A stretch of 64,000 nt of DNA from Hyphomicrobiales bacterium (GTDB taxonomy: Bacteria; Pseudomonadota; Alphaproteobacteria; Rhizobiales; Aestuariivirgaceae): positions 1-64,000 of the forward strand of contig JALXCV010000055.1 of assembly GCA_026990765.1 (NCBI GenBank), in the 5' to 3' direction. This document shows positions 26,574 through 36,740 of this stretch, in pieces (position 1 is the stretch's first letter; every line of letters starts with the position of its first letter). Under the pieces are notes generated by a model. It worked only from the letters and a program-made list of their open reading frames with translations, did no database searches and was not told the DNA's origin. Position numbers and translations under genes: made by a program.

Positions 26574-27587
26574 TTAGAGTTTTGCGACTATATTGTCGAA
26601 ATTTTCAAGAGCAGCAGTCTTTTCATGATCATCCAGAAAAGAGCCGATAAATGAGTTGCGGCCAAGTTGTATGATTTCCGCCATGGTTAAATCAAGTGCT
26701 TGTTGAACGGCAATGTAGTTTTCGTTGATATATCCGCCAAAATAGGACGGATCATCTGAATTTACAGTTGCCAAGAGACCCTTTTGCAGCATCTGGCGCA
26801 AAGGATGCTGGCGCATGTCGGTAATGACAGCAAGTTTCAGATTGGATAGCGGACAGACGGTAAGGGCGATTTGCTGTCTGGCTATTCTGGATGTCAGGGC
26901 TGCATCTTCAAGGGCGCGGTTGCCGTGATCGATACGCTGGATGCAAAGCTGATCGAGTGCTTCATATACATATTGTGGCGGGCCTTCTTCACCGGCATGG
27001 GCAACCAGGGCAAATCCAAGCTTGCGGGCCCTGGCAAAAACCCGTTCAAATTTTGAAGGTGGATTGCTGTTTTCAGAAGAATCAAGCCCGATGCCGTATA
27101 TCTGGTCCTTATATTTTTCGGCAGTTTCAAGAGTTTCAAAGGCTGCCTCCTCGCTTAAATGGCGCAGAAAACACATGATCAGTCTTGAGGTTATCTTGAA
27201 CTCGGTTCTGGCCTTTTCAAGCGCATCGCTTATGCCTGACAATACGATATCAAAGGGAATGCTGCGTTCGGTATGTCCTTGCGGGTCAAAGAAAATTTCA
27301 ACATGGGTTACATTCTGGGAATGAACCTTTTGCAGATAGGCAAAGGCAAGTTCAAAAAAATCTTCACGGGTTTGCAGAACCGACATGCCAAGATAATAAA
27401 CATCCAGAAAATCCTGCAGGCAGGTGAAATTATAGGCATCGCAGATTTCTGCAATATTGGCATATGGCAGTTTGACATTATTGCGCCTTGCCAGTTGCAG
27501 CATCATTTCCGGTTCCAGTGTGCCTTCTATATGCAGGTGCAGTTCTGCCTTGGGCATGTTCTTGACAAGATTTGTGATTGTGCTCAT
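26574..27587 (-). CDS. Adenine deaminase, adenosine-deaminase-like (type 2)
   Basis: 337-aa zinc amidohydrolase. Metal and catalytic residues are present: H17-x-H19 in [11 protein letters not shown]197/E200 in VAHAGEEG, H221 in RIDHGN, and D278/D279 in [10 protein letters not shown]. The [10 protein letters not shown] start, [14 protein letters not shown], and especially [14 protein letters not shown] in place of the usual adenosine deaminase Gly-Asp-Glu block, match the type 2 adenine deaminase branch, so adenine to hypoxanthine is the likely reaction. Adenosine as substrate cannot be fully excluded. The partner is apt, immediately downstream. Adenine would also be released when methylthioadenosine is cleaved, which links it to the mtnK-mtnA locus nearby. 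Confidence 0.88.
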   Translation of the reverse strand: MSTITNLVKNMPKAELHLHIEGTLEPEMMLQLARRNNVKLPYANIAEICDAYNFTCLQDFLDVYYLGMSVLQTREDFFELAFAYLQKVHSQNVTHVEIFFDPQGHTERSIPFDIVLSGISDALEKARTEFKITSRLIMCFLRHLSEEAAFETLETAEKYKDQIYGIGLDSSENSNPPSKFERVFARARKLGFALVAHAGEEGPPQYVYEALDQLCIQRIDHGNRALEDAALTSRIARQQIALTVCPLSNLKLAVITDMRQHPLRQMLQKGLLATVNSDDPSYFGGYINENYIAVQQALDLTMAEIIQLGRNSFIGSFLDDHEKTAALENFDNIVAKL

Positions 27588-27634
27588 GGGTGTTTATTGT
27601 CTCTTGGCTTTATTTATTGCAAGCACAGTAACAG

Positions 27635-27670
27635 AAAAAAGGCCGCATGGCTGATAAACCATTGCGGCCT
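27635..27670 (-). terminator. Intrinsic terminator of the sugar ABC operon
   Basis: On the minus strand AGGCCGCA and TGCGGCCT pair (outer arms 27663-27670 and 27640-27647) together with an inner TGG/CCA, followed by a run of six T. It lies 23 bp after the stop of the substrate-binding protein gene. Strong Rho-independent terminator. Confidence 0.85.
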
Positions 27671-27692
27671 TTCTCAAATTGTTGCCAGAATG

Positions 27693-28748
27693 CTATTTGC
27701 GCGGGGGCAGTGGCATCCAGGAAGGTACGGCAACATCTGCATGTGCAAATTGTGGCATCTTGGCAGAGAGGTCGGCCATATTCTTGATGTCACTGTCGTT
27801 CAGAATTTTCTGGGTGATCAGGGTGGGAGGAATGATCACATTGTGACCGGGATCCTGACCTGCCAGCAACATTGCCAGTGCGCGAACTGATACTTCACCA
27901 ACCACGGCAGGGTTGGTGGCGGCAGTTGCGGCCCAGGCGCTGTTTTCTTCACGCATTGCAGAAATATCAGCGGTTGAAACGTCGGCTGAATAGATTTTGA
28001 TCTGCTTGTTGAGACCTGCTTCATCAACAGCAATTTTCACACCCTTGGCAAATTCGTCATAAGGGGCAAACATTACAGTTATATCGCTGTGAGCCTGCAG
28101 AACCGAGCGGGCCTGATTGGCAACAGAATTGGCAATCGGGTTATCAAGAGTGCCGAACATGGCTTTTTCCTTGATGCCCGGATATTTCTTTTTGAAAATT
28201 TTCCAGGTTTCATCGCGGCGGTCAAGCGGGGCGATACCAGCAACATAAACATAACCGGCATTAAAGCTTTCGCCATTATCCTTGACTGCCTGTTCAAGTG
28301 CCAGACGGGCAAGGTCGCGGTCAGACTGTTCAATTTGTGGGACTTTTGGATTTTTTACGTTCACGTCAAAAGCAACCACCTTGATGCCGGCATCAAGAGC
28401 GCGCTGGACGGCGGCCTGCATTGATTCAGTCAGACCGTGCTGAACAACGATACCTTGTACTCCAAGCGCAATGGCCTGATCGACCATATCGGCCTGCAGG
28501 GCGGCATCCTGGCGAGAATCGAACACCCGAAGGTCAACGCCAAGGGCTTTTGCCTGTTTTTCCACGCCTGACAGATAGGCCTGGAAGAAGTCACCGGTTG
28601 ACAGATAGCGCACCAGAGCGATTTTCACCTTTGATGGATTGTCAAATGGTGCCGGCATGTCGCCAGCCATTGCCGGGGCGGCAAATCCACTGGCAAGGAC
28701 TGCAAGGCCCCCTGCCAGTGACATGAATAGACGTCGTGTGAGTTTCAT
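27693..28748 (-). CDS. Ribose-type ABC transporter substrate-binding protein
   Basis: 351-aa periplasmic binding protein. The signal peptide runs to about residue 28 (GLAVLASGFAAPAMA-G). The mature part has the two-lobe type I fold of RbsB/AraF-like sugar binders (VKIALVRYLSTGDFFQAYLSGVEKQA; ALGVQGIVVQHG; IKVVAFDVNV; ITVMFAPYDEFAKGVKIAVDEAG). Ligands of this class are pentoses, autoinducer-2 or related sugars. It is the last gene of an ATPase-permease-binding protein operon that diverges from mtnK-mtnA, so methylthioribose or a 5-deoxypentose is the best guess. A strong terminator follows. Confidence 0.92.
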   Translation of the reverse strand: MKLTRRLFMSLAGGLAVLASGFAAPAMAGDMPAPFDNPSKVKIALVRYLSTGDFFQAYLSGVEKQAKALGVDLRVFDSRQDAALQADMVDQAIALGVQGIVVQHGLTESMQAAVQRALDAGIKVVAFDVNVKNPKVPQIEQSDRDLARLALEQAVKDNGESFNAGYVYVAGIAPLDRRDETWKIFKKKYPGIKEKAMFGTLDNPIANSVANQARSVLQAHSDITVMFAPYDEFAKGVKIAVDEAGLNKQIKIYSADVSTADISAMREENSAWAATAATNPAVVGEVSVRALAMLLAGQDPGHNVIIPPTLITQKILNDSDIKNMADLSAKMPQFAHADVAVPSWMPLPPRK

Positions 28749-28784
28749 TTGTATTCTCCCTTATGGTTGGTTTAGCGTTGAGTT

Positions 28785-29882
28785 TTATGTGTGGCCGCCC
28801 GATCTGTGATGTGACAGGGCGAAAGTAAAGACCAGTGCCACTACCAGCACTGCGCCCTTGACGAAATCCTGAGTGTAATAGGGGGCGTTCATCATGGTCA
28901 GACCCTGCAGCAGGATACCGACAAACAGGGCACCGATTATGGTGCCAAAGGCGTTGGCCTTGGCAGCACCAAGCACTGCAAAGCCGATAAGGGCGGCTGC
29001 AATGGAATCCAGCAACAGATTGTTACCCGATGCCAGATCGCCACGCCCCAGCCTTGCGGCCAACAGTATACCGCCAATTGATGCGGTTATGCCGGAAATG
29101 ACATAGGCCAGAACCTTGTAGCGGTTGACATTGGCGCCAGCCAGCGCTGCAGCGCGTTCATTGGAGCCGATGGCATACATGATGCGGCCATGACGGGTGA
29201 GTTCGAGAAATACCCAGATCAGCAAACCTATTACCAGCAGGAATATGACGGAAAACGGAATCAGATTATCGATAAAAAAGTCAAACCGGTGGCGTCCTAG
29301 CGCCAGAAATGCCTTGGAGAAAGTGCCATTGGCGACCGAACCATCGGGCATGGTCATGCCGGTGGCAATGGAGCGGCCCTGTGTCGGGATGCGTTGCAGG
29401 CCGATCAGCAGGAACATCATGCCAAGGGTTGCCAGAAGGTCTGGCACCCGCATTTTAACGATCAAAAACCCATTGATAAGACCGACAACCGCTCCCATGA
29501 CCAGACAGGCAATAACGGCCACAAAGGCATTCATTTCCCAGACCACCATTACATAGGCTGACAGCATCAAGGCTGTGGTGGCAACCGAGCCGATTGAAAG
29601 GTCAAAACCGTCAACCACCAGGGTACAGGTAACCCCCAGTGCCAGAATGCCGGTTATGGCAACTGACTGGAAGATGAATACGGCTGAATGCGGCCCGGCA
29701 AAGCCTTCGGCGGCCAGTGAAAAGAAAATCACCAGAGCAACCAGCAGGGCTAAAAACCCATAGCGGATGGCAAAATCAATCGGGGTTGATTTTGTCTTGA
29801 CGCTGGTCGCCTCATTTGAGGAGTTTTGGTTTTTATCAGTCAATTCAAATACTCTGTTGTTGTGTGGTTTGCTGTCCGGCAA
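28785..29882 (-). CDS. Ribose-type ABC transporter permease
   Basis: 365 aa, RbsC-like inner-membrane permease with eight to ten helices. The N-terminal 30 residues are polar and Asn/Lys-rich, longer than usual. Family blocks are ALGVTCTLVVDGFDLSIGSVA and the EAA-like loop region YAIGSNERAAALAGANVNRYK. It overlaps the upstream ATPase gene by 38 bp, and the binding-protein gene follows after 36 bp. Only one permease gene is present, so a homodimer is expected. The start is not certain because of the long overlap; an internal start after the Asn-rich stretch is possible. Confidence 0.92.
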   Translation of the reverse strand: MPDSKPHNNRVFELTDKNQNSSNEATSVKTKSTPIDFAIRYGFLALLVALVIFFSLAAEGFAGPHSAVFIFQSVAITGILALGVTCTLVVDGFDLSIGSVATTALMLSAYVMVVWEMNAFVAVIACLVMGAVVGLINGFLIVKMRVPDLLATLGMMFLLIGLQRIPTQGRSIATGMTMPDGSVANGTFSKAFLALGRHRFDFFIDNLIPFSVIFLLVIGLLIWVFLELTRHGRIMYAIGSNERAAALAGANVNRYKVLAYVISGITASIGGILLAARLGRGDLASGNNLLLDSIAAALIGFAVLGAAKANAFGTIIGALFVGILLQGLTMMNAPYYTQDFVKGAVLVVALVFTFALSHHRSGGHT

Positions 29883-31359
29883 CCTGTGCCATGACTGCGT
29901 TCATATCGATGTTCTTGTTCAAGTGATTACCGACGATCGTGTGATCGTTCATCACCACAATGCGGTCGGCGATTTCCAGTGCTTCATCCATTTCAGAAGC
30001 AAAAACGATGGTGGCGCGGCCATTAGCGGTCTGGCGGATTTTGCTGCCAATATCGCGGCGGGCCTTGATATCAACGCCCTGGAATGGTTCGTCCAGCACC
30101 AAAAGTCTTGAGGTTTCAGCCAGCCAGCGGCCTACCATTACCTTTTGCTGATTTCCGCCGGAAAGCGTTCCAATATCATCGCTATTGGACTGGCAGACAA
30201 TACCCAGGCTGGAAATTGTTGCCGAGGCAGTTGTCTGCTCGCTGCGGTCTTTTATGAAAGAAGCAGTGGAGTGGCGGGCAAGGAATGGCAGGGTGATATT
30301 GCCGGTTATGTCAAAGCCGGGAATAACCGCATTGCTGGCCCGGTCCTTGGGGCACAGGAAAACGCCGGAATTGATGGCATCACCAGCGCTATGGGGATCA
30401 TAAGGCTTGCCATTGAGCATCATTGACCCTGAGTAAAGAGGTGTCAGGCCAAACAGGACAGAAGCAAAATCGGTTTTGCCTGAACCCACCAGTCCGGTTA
30501 TGGCAATGACTTCATCTTCACATAAATCAATTGAAAATGGTTCGGCGCCAGCTTTCAGGCATATGTCTTTCAAAACCAATACCGGTTTTCCCGCCGGTTT
30601 GGTGTCAAGCTGCAAGCCTGCCATTTGCTGACCAAGCATGGAATTTACCGCGCCTTCATAATCCAGAGGCTCGGTTTCAAAGGTGCCGGCAATTTCGCCA
30701 TCACGCATTGAGACTATCCGGTCAGCCAGACGGCGAATATCTGACATGCGGTGTGAGATATACAAGATTGCCACGCCTTTATTGCGCAGGCGATCAAGCA
30801 ATGTGAACAGGCGGGTGGCTTCAGATGCTGAAAGTGATGATGTTGGTTCATCAAGAACCAGTATCTTTGGATGATGTGCCATGGCCCTTGCTATGGCGAT
30901 CAACTGCCGGTCGGCCAGGCCCAGATCGCTGACAGTACGGGTAACATCTACTTCCAGACCTATGGCTGCGGCAATTTTGCGGGCCTGATTGCGGGTCTTG
31001 CGGGCATTGATGAAAAAGCTGCTTGCCGGTTTTGCCAGTTGGTCCAGCATCAGGTTTGAAGCAATATCAAGATCGGGGATAACGCCGTCATTGATGCTCT
31101 GGTGAACAGTTACCACCCCTGAAGCTATGGCATGTGAGGGAGAAGAAGGGGTAAATGGCACATCTTCAAGGGTGATTGTTCCTGAGTTTGCGGAGTAAAC
31201 GCCGCAAATAATCTTTACGAGTGTCGACTTGCCGGCACCATTTGCCCCCATCAGGGCCGTTATCTTGCCGGCAGGCAGGTCAAGATTAATGCCACGCAGC
31301 ACCTTGTTGGTGCCAAATGACTTGGTTATTCCGGTCAGCTTTACAGTGACTTTCGACAA
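29845..31359 (-). CDS. Ribose-type ABC transporter ATPase (two nucleotide-binding domains)
   Basis: About 504 aa, RbsA/MglA-like with two fused ABC domains. The first has Walker A GANGAGKST and Walker B ILVLDEPTSSLS. The second has the degenerate Walker A GLVGSGKTD, signature GTLSGGNQQKV and Walker B LLVLDEPFQGVD, the normal pattern for this family. The chosen start is TTG 31359, seven bases after GGGAGG; the longer frame to 31413 starts inside the operator palindrome and is unlikely. First gene of the importer operon, divergent from mtnK. Confidence 0.92.
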   Translation of the reverse strand: MSKVTVKLTGITKSFGTNKVLRGINLDLPAGKITALMGANGAGKSTLVKIICGVYSANSGTITLEDVPFTPSSPSHAIASGVVTVHQSINDGVIPDLDIASNLMLDQLAKPASSFFINARKTRNQARKIAAAIGLEVDVTRTVSDLGLADRQLIAIARAMAHHPKILVLDEPTSSLSASEATRLFTLLDRLRNKGVAILYISHRMSDIRRLADRIVSMRDGEIAGTFETEPLDYEGAVNSMLGQQMAGLQLDTKPAGKPVLVLKDICLKAGAEPFSIDLCEDEVIAITGLVGSGKTDFASVLFGLTPLYSGSMMLNGKPYDPHSAGDAINSGVFLCPKDRASNAVIPGFDITGNITLPFLARHSTASFIKDRSEQTTASATISSLGIVCQSNSDDIGTLSGGNQQKVMVGRWLAETSRLLVLDEPFQGVDIKARRDIGSKIRQTANGRATIVFASEMDEALEIADRIVVMNDHTIVGNHLNKNIDMNAVMAQVAGQQTTQQQSI

Positions 31360-31403
31360 TAGTTTACCTCCCTTGACATCTGAAATGTAACCGGCCTTTC
31401 TGT

Positions 31404-31429
31404 CAATTGTCAACTCCTATTGACAATTG
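31404..31429. promoter_or_regulatory. Perfect 10-bp inverted repeat between importer operon and mtnK
   Basis: CAATTGTCAA (31404-31413), 6-bp spacer, TTGACAATTG (31420-31429). Each arm contains an outward-facing TTGACA, so the repeat coincides with candidate -35 boxes of both divergent promoters (for mtnK: TTGACA 31420-31425, 17 bp, GATGAT 31443-31448). A repressor bound here would shut both operons. The TTGACAA core recurs in an inverted repeat in front of the SorC gene at 47.4 kb. Confidence 0.75.
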
Positions 31430-31529
31430 CCCGTTTTATTAGGATGATCAGGCTCGGCAAAATGGCAAGAGATGCTATAGTAATTTGTGTTGTTAAACAT
31501 ACTGCTGGAACTCAACCGGGAGGAATATG

Positions 31530-32807
31530 ATGGGAAAATCAGGCAGCAATTACGAACCCCTTACTGTTGAGACTATTTCGAAAAGACTGGGAGATATAAA
31601 GGCGGTAACTGACAGGCTTGGAACCGATACCGGCAGCTGGAAGGCCAAAGAGGTCGGGGATGGCAATCTCAATCTGGTTTTCATCGTTGAGAGTGACAAA
31701 TCAAGTGTTATTGTCAAACAGGCACTGCCATATGTGCGACTGGTGGGTGACAGCTGGCCATTGCCGCTGACACGGGCGTTTTTTGAAAATCATGCCCTGA
31801 CCCGACAGGCAAAGCGTGATCCGGGCAGTGTGCCTGAAGTTTATTATTTTGATGAGGAGCAGGCGCTGATCGTGATGGAGTTTTTAACTCCGCATGTGAT
31901 TTTGCGTCACTTGCTCATGGCAGGCAAGAAACATCCCACTCTGGCAAAAACCATGGGTGAATTTTGCGCCCGTACCCTGTTTCGCGGTTCAGACCTGTCA
32001 ATGAAAACCGCAGATAAAAAGGCTGATGTGGCTTTGTTTGCCGGTAATGTCGAATTGTGTGACATTACTGAAAATCTGGTATTTTCCGATCCGTATTTCG
32101 ATGCGGAAATGAACAGGCATACTTCACCCCAGCTGGATGATATTGTGGCGCGCCTTAGAGCCGATATTGATCTGAAAGTTGAAGTCCAGCATCTTAAATC
32201 AGCATTTTGCAGCAATACAGAAACCATGCTGCATGGTGATTTGCATACCGGTTCGATCATGGTCAGTGATGATGAAGCAAAGGTGATTGATCCTGAATTT
32301 GTGCTTTATGGTCCAATGGGGCTGGATATCGGCATGTTGCTTGCCAATTTCTGGATGGCATATTTTGCCCAGCCAGGTCATATTGATGATGCAGAAAGAC
32401 GTGATGATTATCAAGAATGGATTTTGAGTGTTGTTGAAGAAATCTGGTCGGTGTTCTGCGATGAGTTTTCCCGGCTGTGGCGCACTGAGCGCACCGGCAT
32501 CCTGTATGAAAAAACTCTTTATGAGGATCAGGGACATATGCTGGCCAGTGAGCAGGCGCTTGGTCACAGGCTGAATGCCATATGGCAGGACAGTCTGGGC
32601 TTTGCTGGTATCGAGATGCACCGGCGGATTTTGGGACTGGCCCATATTGCCGAGAATGAAACCATAAAAGATGAAGACTTGAGAGCAGATTGCGAGGCAC
32701 GCAGTCTTGAAATGGGTCGCCAGCTGGTAGTCAACCGGACCCGGTTCACCGGCATGGAGGCCGTTCATGAGCTTGCACGCATTATTTCCAGGGAGAAAAC
32801 AAGATGA
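31530..32807 (+). CDS. mtnK: S-methyl-5-thioribose kinase
   Basis: 425 aa, of the protein-kinase-like/APH fold. It phosphorylates methylthioribose at C1 using ATP. Visible are the N-terminal nucleotide region ([15 protein letters not shown], with [10 protein letters not shown] carrying the conserved Lys), the catalytic-loop [13 protein letters not shown], and the metal-binding [17 protein letters not shown]. Family length is about 400-430. Two adjacent ATGs occur; the second (31530) is six bases from GGGAGG and is preferred. Its stop overlaps the mtnA start (ATGA). The divergent ABC operon probably supplies the substrate. Confidence 0.95.
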   Translation: MGKSGSNYEPLTVETISKRLGDIKAVTDRLGTDTGSWKAKEVGDGNLNLVFIVESDKSSVIVKQALPYVRLVGDSWPLPLTRAFFENHALTRQAKRDPGSVPEVYYFDEEQALIVMEFLTPHVILRHLLMAGKKHPTLAKTMGEFCARTLFRGSDLSMKTADKKADVALFAGNVELCDITENLVFSDPYFDAEMNRHTSPQLDDIVARLRADIDLKVEVQHLKSAFCSNTETMLHGDLHTGSIMVSDDEAKVIDPEFVLYGPMGLDIGMLLANFWMAYFAQPGHIDDAERRDDYQEWILSVVEEIWSVFCDEFSRLWRTERTGILYEKTLYEDQGHMLASEQALGHRLNAIWQDSLGFAGIEMHRRILGLAHIAENETIKDEDLRADCEARSLEMGRQLVVNRTRFTGMEAVHELARIISREKTR

Positions 32808-33901
32808 AAGTTGATGGCAAACACTACAGGTCAATCTGGTTCAATGATGCTGAAAAAAAGGTTGAGATAATTGATCAGCGCTGGCTGCCGCATGAATTCA
32901 GGGTAGTTGCACTTGATAATCGTGATGATTTTGCTGCTGCCATACGTGACATGTGGGTGCGCGGGGCGCCACTGATCGGGGCAACGGCTGCCTATGGGGT
33001 GGCAGTTGAGATGCGCGATGACCCTTCAGATGAAGGTCTGGACAATATCTGGGAATTCTTGCATGCCACCCGGCCAACTGCGATAAATCTGCGCTGGGCG
33101 CTGAATGTGATGCGCGATTTGCTGAAACCACTGCCGCCGGAAAAACGGGCTGAGGCAGCTTACAAGAGAGCGGCTGAAATCTGTGATGAAGATGTTGAAT
33201 GCAACCGGATGATCGGGGTGAACGGGCTGGAAATCATCAAGCAGATTGCGGCAAAGAAAAAGCCGGGTGAAGTTGTCAATATCCTGACCCACTGCAATGC
33301 TGGCTGGCTGGCTACGGTTGACTGGGGAACAGCCACTTCGCCGATGTATCATGCGATGGAAGCGGGAATTCCAGTACATATCTGGGTTGATGAAACCCGC
33401 CCGCGCAATCAGGGGGCACATCTGACTGCATGGGAAATGGTGCATCACGGGGTGCCGCATCATCTGATTGTTGATAATGCCGGTGGACATCTGATGCAGC
33501 ATGGCAAGGTTGATATGGTGATTGTTGGTACTGACCGCACCACCGCGCATGGCGATGTCTGCAACAAGATTGGAACTTATCTCAAAGCCCTTGCGGCCAA
33601 AGATAATGGTGTGCCGTTCTATGTAGCGCTGCCATCACCGACCATCGACTGGACGGTATTTGACGGGGTCAAGGAAATTCCGATTGAAGAGCGCGATGAT
33701 GATGAAGTCACCAAGGTTCAGGGCAAGCTGGAAGACGGGACCGTAACAAGGGTGCAAATCTCACCTGATGGCACACCGGGCGGCAATCCGGCATTTGATG
33801 TAACTCCATCGCGGCTGGTGACCGGTCTGATTACCGAACGCGGTGTGTGCGAAGCATCAAAGGAAGGTCTGGCCGGACTGTTCCCGGAAAAAGCGTCTTA
33901 A
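32804..33901 (+). CDS. mtnA: S-methyl-5-thioribose-1-phosphate isomerase
   Basis: 365-aa aldose-ketose isomerase giving methylthioribulose-1-phosphate, related to eIF2B. The catalytic Cys is in [18 protein letters not shown] and the catalytic Asp in [19 protein letters not shown], the two signature blocks of MtnA. The [18 protein letters not shown] block near 45-62 is also typical. It is translationally coupled to mtnK. No mtnB, mtnD or mtnE genes follow, so the classical methionine salvage route is not completed here; an aldolase shunt is an alternative (see the fusion at 45.3 kb). Its last 4 bp overlap the convergent SDR gene. Confidence 0.96.
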   Translation: MKVDGKHYRSIWFNDAEKKVEIIDQRWLPHEFRVVALDNRDDFAAAIRDMWVRGAPLIGATAAYGVAVEMRDDPSDEGLDNIWEFLHATRPTAINLRWALNVMRDLLKPLPPEKRAEAAYKRAAEICDEDVECNRMIGVNGLEIIKQIAAKKKPGEVVNILTHCNAGWLATVDWGTATSPMYHAMEAGIPVHIWVDETRPRNQGAHLTAWEMVHHGVPHHLIVDNAGGHLMQHGKVDMVIVGTDRTTAHGDVCNKIGTYLKALAAKDNGVPFYVALPSPTIDWTVFDGVKEIPIEERDDDEVTKVQGKLEDGTVTRVQISPDGTPGGNPAFDVTPSRLVTGLITERGVCEASKEGLAGLFPEKAS

Positions 33902-34638
33902 CCACGCCCGATAAATGGCATTTTGGTTGCCATTATGGTCATGAACTGGACATTGGCTGATAGTGGCAATTCGGCCATGTAGCGTACTGCTTCGGCAATA
34001 TGTTCAAGGTCCATCAGTGGCTCGGGAGTGATTGAACCGTCTGCCTGTTTTGCTCCTGCACCAATCGCAGCGGTAATGTCAGAGGCAGCATTGCCGATAT
34101 CGATCTGTGAACAGGCGATATCAAACTCACGGCCATCAAGCGACAGGCATTTGGTCAGGCCGGTTATGGCGTGTTTGGTAGTGGTATAAGCGACCGAGCC
34201 GGGGCGCGGTGAATGTGATGAAATTGAGCCATTATTGATAATTCGGCCCCCCATTGGCTGCTGGCGACGCATCAGGGAAAAGGCAGCGCGGGCGCAAAGG
34301 AATGATCCGGTCAGATTTACATCAATCATGGTTTGCCATTCTTTTACTGACATTTCGTCAATCAGTTTGCCGGCAATAAAACTTCCGGCATTGTTGAACA
34401 GCAGATCGAGACGTTGATGCTTTTCTTCAATCTTCTGAAAAAGCCGGTCAACAGCAGCTTCATTGCCAACATCACAGGTAATGGCTTCCGCGCTGCCTTC
34501 AGCTTCTGCAATTGCTGCCTTGAGCACATCAATATGGCGTCCGGTGAAGATCACATGATAGTCAGCGTGCATCAACTCATGAGCGCAGGCTTTGCCGATG
34601 CCGGTTCCAGCTCCGGTTATGAGGGCAATTTTGGCCAT
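33898..34638 (-). CDS. Short-chain dehydrogenase/reductase
   Basis: 246-aa classical SDR. The cofactor motif TGAGTGIG is near residues 8-15, LLFNNAGS near 80-87, the catalytic Ser is in INNGSISS, and the YxxxK is in YTTTKHA. An Arg in TGRH after the second strand suggests NADP(H). The substrate is unknown. It starts 6 bp after the cbpM stop and may be transcribed with cbpA-cbpM; its end overlaps mtnA by 4 bp from the other strand. A link to sugar or methylthioribose metabolism is possible but only by position. Confidence 0.9.
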   Translation of the reverse strand: MAKIALITGAGTGIGKACAHELMHADYHVIFTGRHIDVLKAAIAEAEGSAEAITCDVGNEAAVDRLFQKIEEKHQRLDLLFNNAGSFIAGKLIDEMSVKEWQTMIDVNLTGSFLCARAAFSLMRRQQPMGGRIINNGSISSHSPRPGSVAYTTTKHAITGLTKCLSLDGREFDIACSQIDIGNAASDITAAIGAGAKQADGSITPEPLMDLEHIAEAVRYMAELPLSANVQFMTIMATKMPFIGRG

Positions 34639-34644
34639 CAGAGA

Positions 34645-34947
34645 TTATTCTTCACCTGATTGCTGATATCGCCTTAGCTGATTCTTTAATTCATCAATCT
34701 GGGCCATCAGTTCGAGCACCAGAACCGAGCCGGCAGGATTCAGCCTCAGGTCACGTTCAAGCCGGTGGGCTTTTTGAATGGTCACTATATGGGTTTGGGT
34801 GAACTGCCAGCGTGAAGTATCATCGCCGCCAACATCAACCAGTCCTTCTTCAACATAGCTGATAATGGTTTTTGTCCCCAGTCCGCAGCTCTGGCACAGC
34901 TCGTTGAGGCTTATGACTGACTTGTCGGTAATTAAATTATTGCTCAT
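34645..34947 (-). CDS. cbpM: Chaperone modulator CbpM
   Basis: 100-aa MerR-like small protein. A helix-turn-helix-like N-terminal part (ISLNELCQSCGLGTKTIISYVEEGLV) is followed by a coiled helix LMAQIDELKNQLRRYQ. CbpM binds the J-domain of CbpA and inhibits its co-chaperone and DNA-binding activity. It lies 12 bp downstream of cbpA, the standard arrangement. Confidence 0.9.
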   Translation of the reverse strand: MSNNLITDKSVISLNELCQSCGLGTKTIISYVEEGLVDVGGDDTSRWQFTQTHIVTIQKAHRLERDLRLNPAGSVLVLELMAQIDELKNQLRRYQQSGEE

Positions 34948-34959
34948 TGCTATTGTCCT

Positions 34960-35919
34960 TTAACTCCCTGTCGCCAGATGGCTGCGCGGATTGAAATCCA
35001 GCTCCTTGGCCATATTCTGATATATTTGTCTTGCCTTGTCACTATTGGCCGGTGGCAGGGCAATCTGCAGAACCACATACAGGTCGCCTGGCGGTTTTGA
35101 TGGAATGCCGCGCCCCTTTAGGCGCATTTTCCTGCCCTGTCTGGAGTTGGCGGGAATATTAAGATCAACCATGCCGCCTGGAGTTGGCACCTTGACCTTG
35201 CCTCCCAATGCTGCCTCCCATGGGGTTACAGGCAGATCAAGATAGAGATCTGAGCCTTCAGGGTGGTAGAATTTGTGGGGTTTGAAACTGATTTCAAGAT
35301 AAAGGTCACCAGCTTCACCATTGCCATGTCCGGGGTTACCCTGTTTTTTCAGGCGAATATGCTGGCCTTCGCGCACGCCTTTTGGGATGGAGACATCAAG
35401 GGTGCGGTGTTTTAGTACCAGATGACCATCAGGTGACAATTCAGGAACCTTCAGGGTAATCTGGCGCTTTGCTCCTTTAAAGCTGTCTTCAAGGTCGATA
35501 ATTATACGGGCATGGTGATCCTGACCCCTGGAGTTGAAGTCAGCCTGCTGCCAGCTGGATTGGCGCTGCTGGCGGGCCTGGCCGAACAGATCCTTGAAGA
35601 AATCGGAAAAATCTTCAGCCCCGGCACCGCCATTGCCCGGTCTGCCGGTAAATTCAAATCCCTGATCCCAGCCGGGCGGCGGATTGAAATCTTCACCGGG
35701 GCGATAGCCCTGACCCAACTGGTCATAGGCGGCGCGTTTTTCCGGGTCGCTTAGCACATCATTGGCTTCACCGATTTCCTTGAATTTGGTTTCTGATCCT
35801 GCTTCCTTGTTAAGGTCAGGATGGTATTTGCGCGCCAATTTGCGGTAGGCGCGCTTTATCTCATCCTCGCTGGCGGTTTTTTCAACACCGAGAATGGCAT
35901 AATAATCTTTATACTCCAT
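34960..35919 (-). CDS. cbpA: J-domain co-chaperone CbpA (DnaJ-like)
   Basis: 319 aa. J-domain at 1-70 with HPD at about 33-35, a G/F-type linker rich in Phe, Gly and Pro to about 115, then the two beta-sandwich substrate-binding domains of the DnaJ C-terminus (about 130-305). There is no zinc-finger region, which separates CbpA from DnaJ. It works with DnaK in protein folding and can bind curved DNA in E. coli. Followed by its modulator cbpM and then an SDR. Confidence 0.94.
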   Translation of the reverse strand: MEYKDYYAILGVEKTASEDEIKRAYRKLARKYHPDLNKEAGSETKFKEIGEANDVLSDPEKRAAYDQLGQGYRPGEDFNPPPGWDQGFEFTGRPGNGGAGAEDFSDFFKDLFGQARQQRQSSWQQADFNSRGQDHHARIIIDLEDSFKGAKRQITLKVPELSPDGHLVLKHRTLDVSIPKGVREGQHIRLKKQGNPGHGNGEAGDLYLEISFKPHKFYHPEGSDLYLDLPVTPWEAALGGKVKVPTPGGMVDLNIPANSRQGRKMRLKGRGIPSKPPGDLYVVLQIALPPANSDKARQIYQNMAKELDFNPRSHLATGS

Positions 35920-35975
35920 GGGTTACAAACCACCTCCTGATTTTAGTGTGACCCTTGTTGATAATGGCGGATCAA

Positions 35976-36557
35976 TTATTTCTGGTTGCTGATTTTTTTG
36001 GAAACAAGGCCCAGAACCAATAATGCCAGACCATCAAAGAACAGGCTTATGCCAACAAGTAATCCTATCATCAATGGTGATGTCAACGGCCAGCCAAGAA
36101 ATAATACGATTGCCAGTATGAGTGATGTTACACCATTAAAGGCCATCCAGCCCCAGCCGCGCATCGGATAGATATCATAGGCCAGACCAAAGCCGCCAAA
36201 AGCATCCATCAGCAGATATACTGTCAGCAAAAGCGCAAGGGCTGCCAGTCCTGCCAGCGGGAAGAACAGGAACATTGCCCCGGTAATGAACAGTAATACC
36301 GGTTTCAGGAAGGCTATCATGGAACGACCCTTGCCAAGGAAGGCCGTATATCCGGTAAGTACACCGCCCAGCAGCAGCAGCCAGCCGACAAATGCACTCA
36401 CCACAAGTGACATTATCTGAGGTGCGATTGCTCCGGTAAAACCTATCAGCATCAGTAATATGCCGGTAATCAGGCTGAATTTGCGGAATTTTCCGGCAAA
36501 CTCATGGTCGAACTTAAAGTTTATTTGTGTAATTTCGGGTGTGATTTTTTCTGTCAT
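35976..36557 (-). CDS. HdeD-like membrane protein
   Basis: About 193 aa with six transmembrane helices in three pairs, the DUF308/HdeD pattern (LLMLIGFTGAIAPQI, FVGWLLLLGGVLTGY, MRGWGWMAFNGVTSLILAIVLF). HdeD is linked to acid resistance in E. coli, but the biochemical role is unknown. Three ATGs are close; 36557 has AGGA at the best spacing. The position beside cbpA-cbpM suggests a stress-related block. The 183-bp gap before gshA holds nothing beyond a weak GC hairpin near 36701-36723. Confidence 0.88.
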   Translation of the reverse strand: MTEKITPEITQINFKFDHEFAGKFRKFSLITGILLMLIGFTGAIAPQIMSLVVSAFVGWLLLLGGVLTGYTAFLGKGRSMIAFLKPVLLFITGAMFLFFPLAGLAALALLLTVYLLMDAFGGFGLAYDIYPMRGWGWMAFNGVTSLILAIVLFLGWPLTSPLMIGLLVGISLFFDGLALLVLGLVSKKISNQK

Positions 36558-36740
36558 CATTGTCCTGAACTCTTTGCTGGTGATTGCAGTTGATAACAAA
36601 TTGAATTTGTAAAACTGATATGGTGCTGACAGGTAAAACTATCAAGCTGGCAGGACAGGAAACTGATTAAAAAACATTCATAAAATGGTAGGTATTATTG
36701 CGAGGCCAGCAGAAACCGGCCCCGCATTATGATGGCCAGT

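Noticed and set aside
26018-36557. SAM-responsive riboswitches near the methylthioribose genes
   Set aside because: I looked at the leaders of mtnK and the importer operon; they are short and contain the inverted repeat but no SAM aptamer signature.
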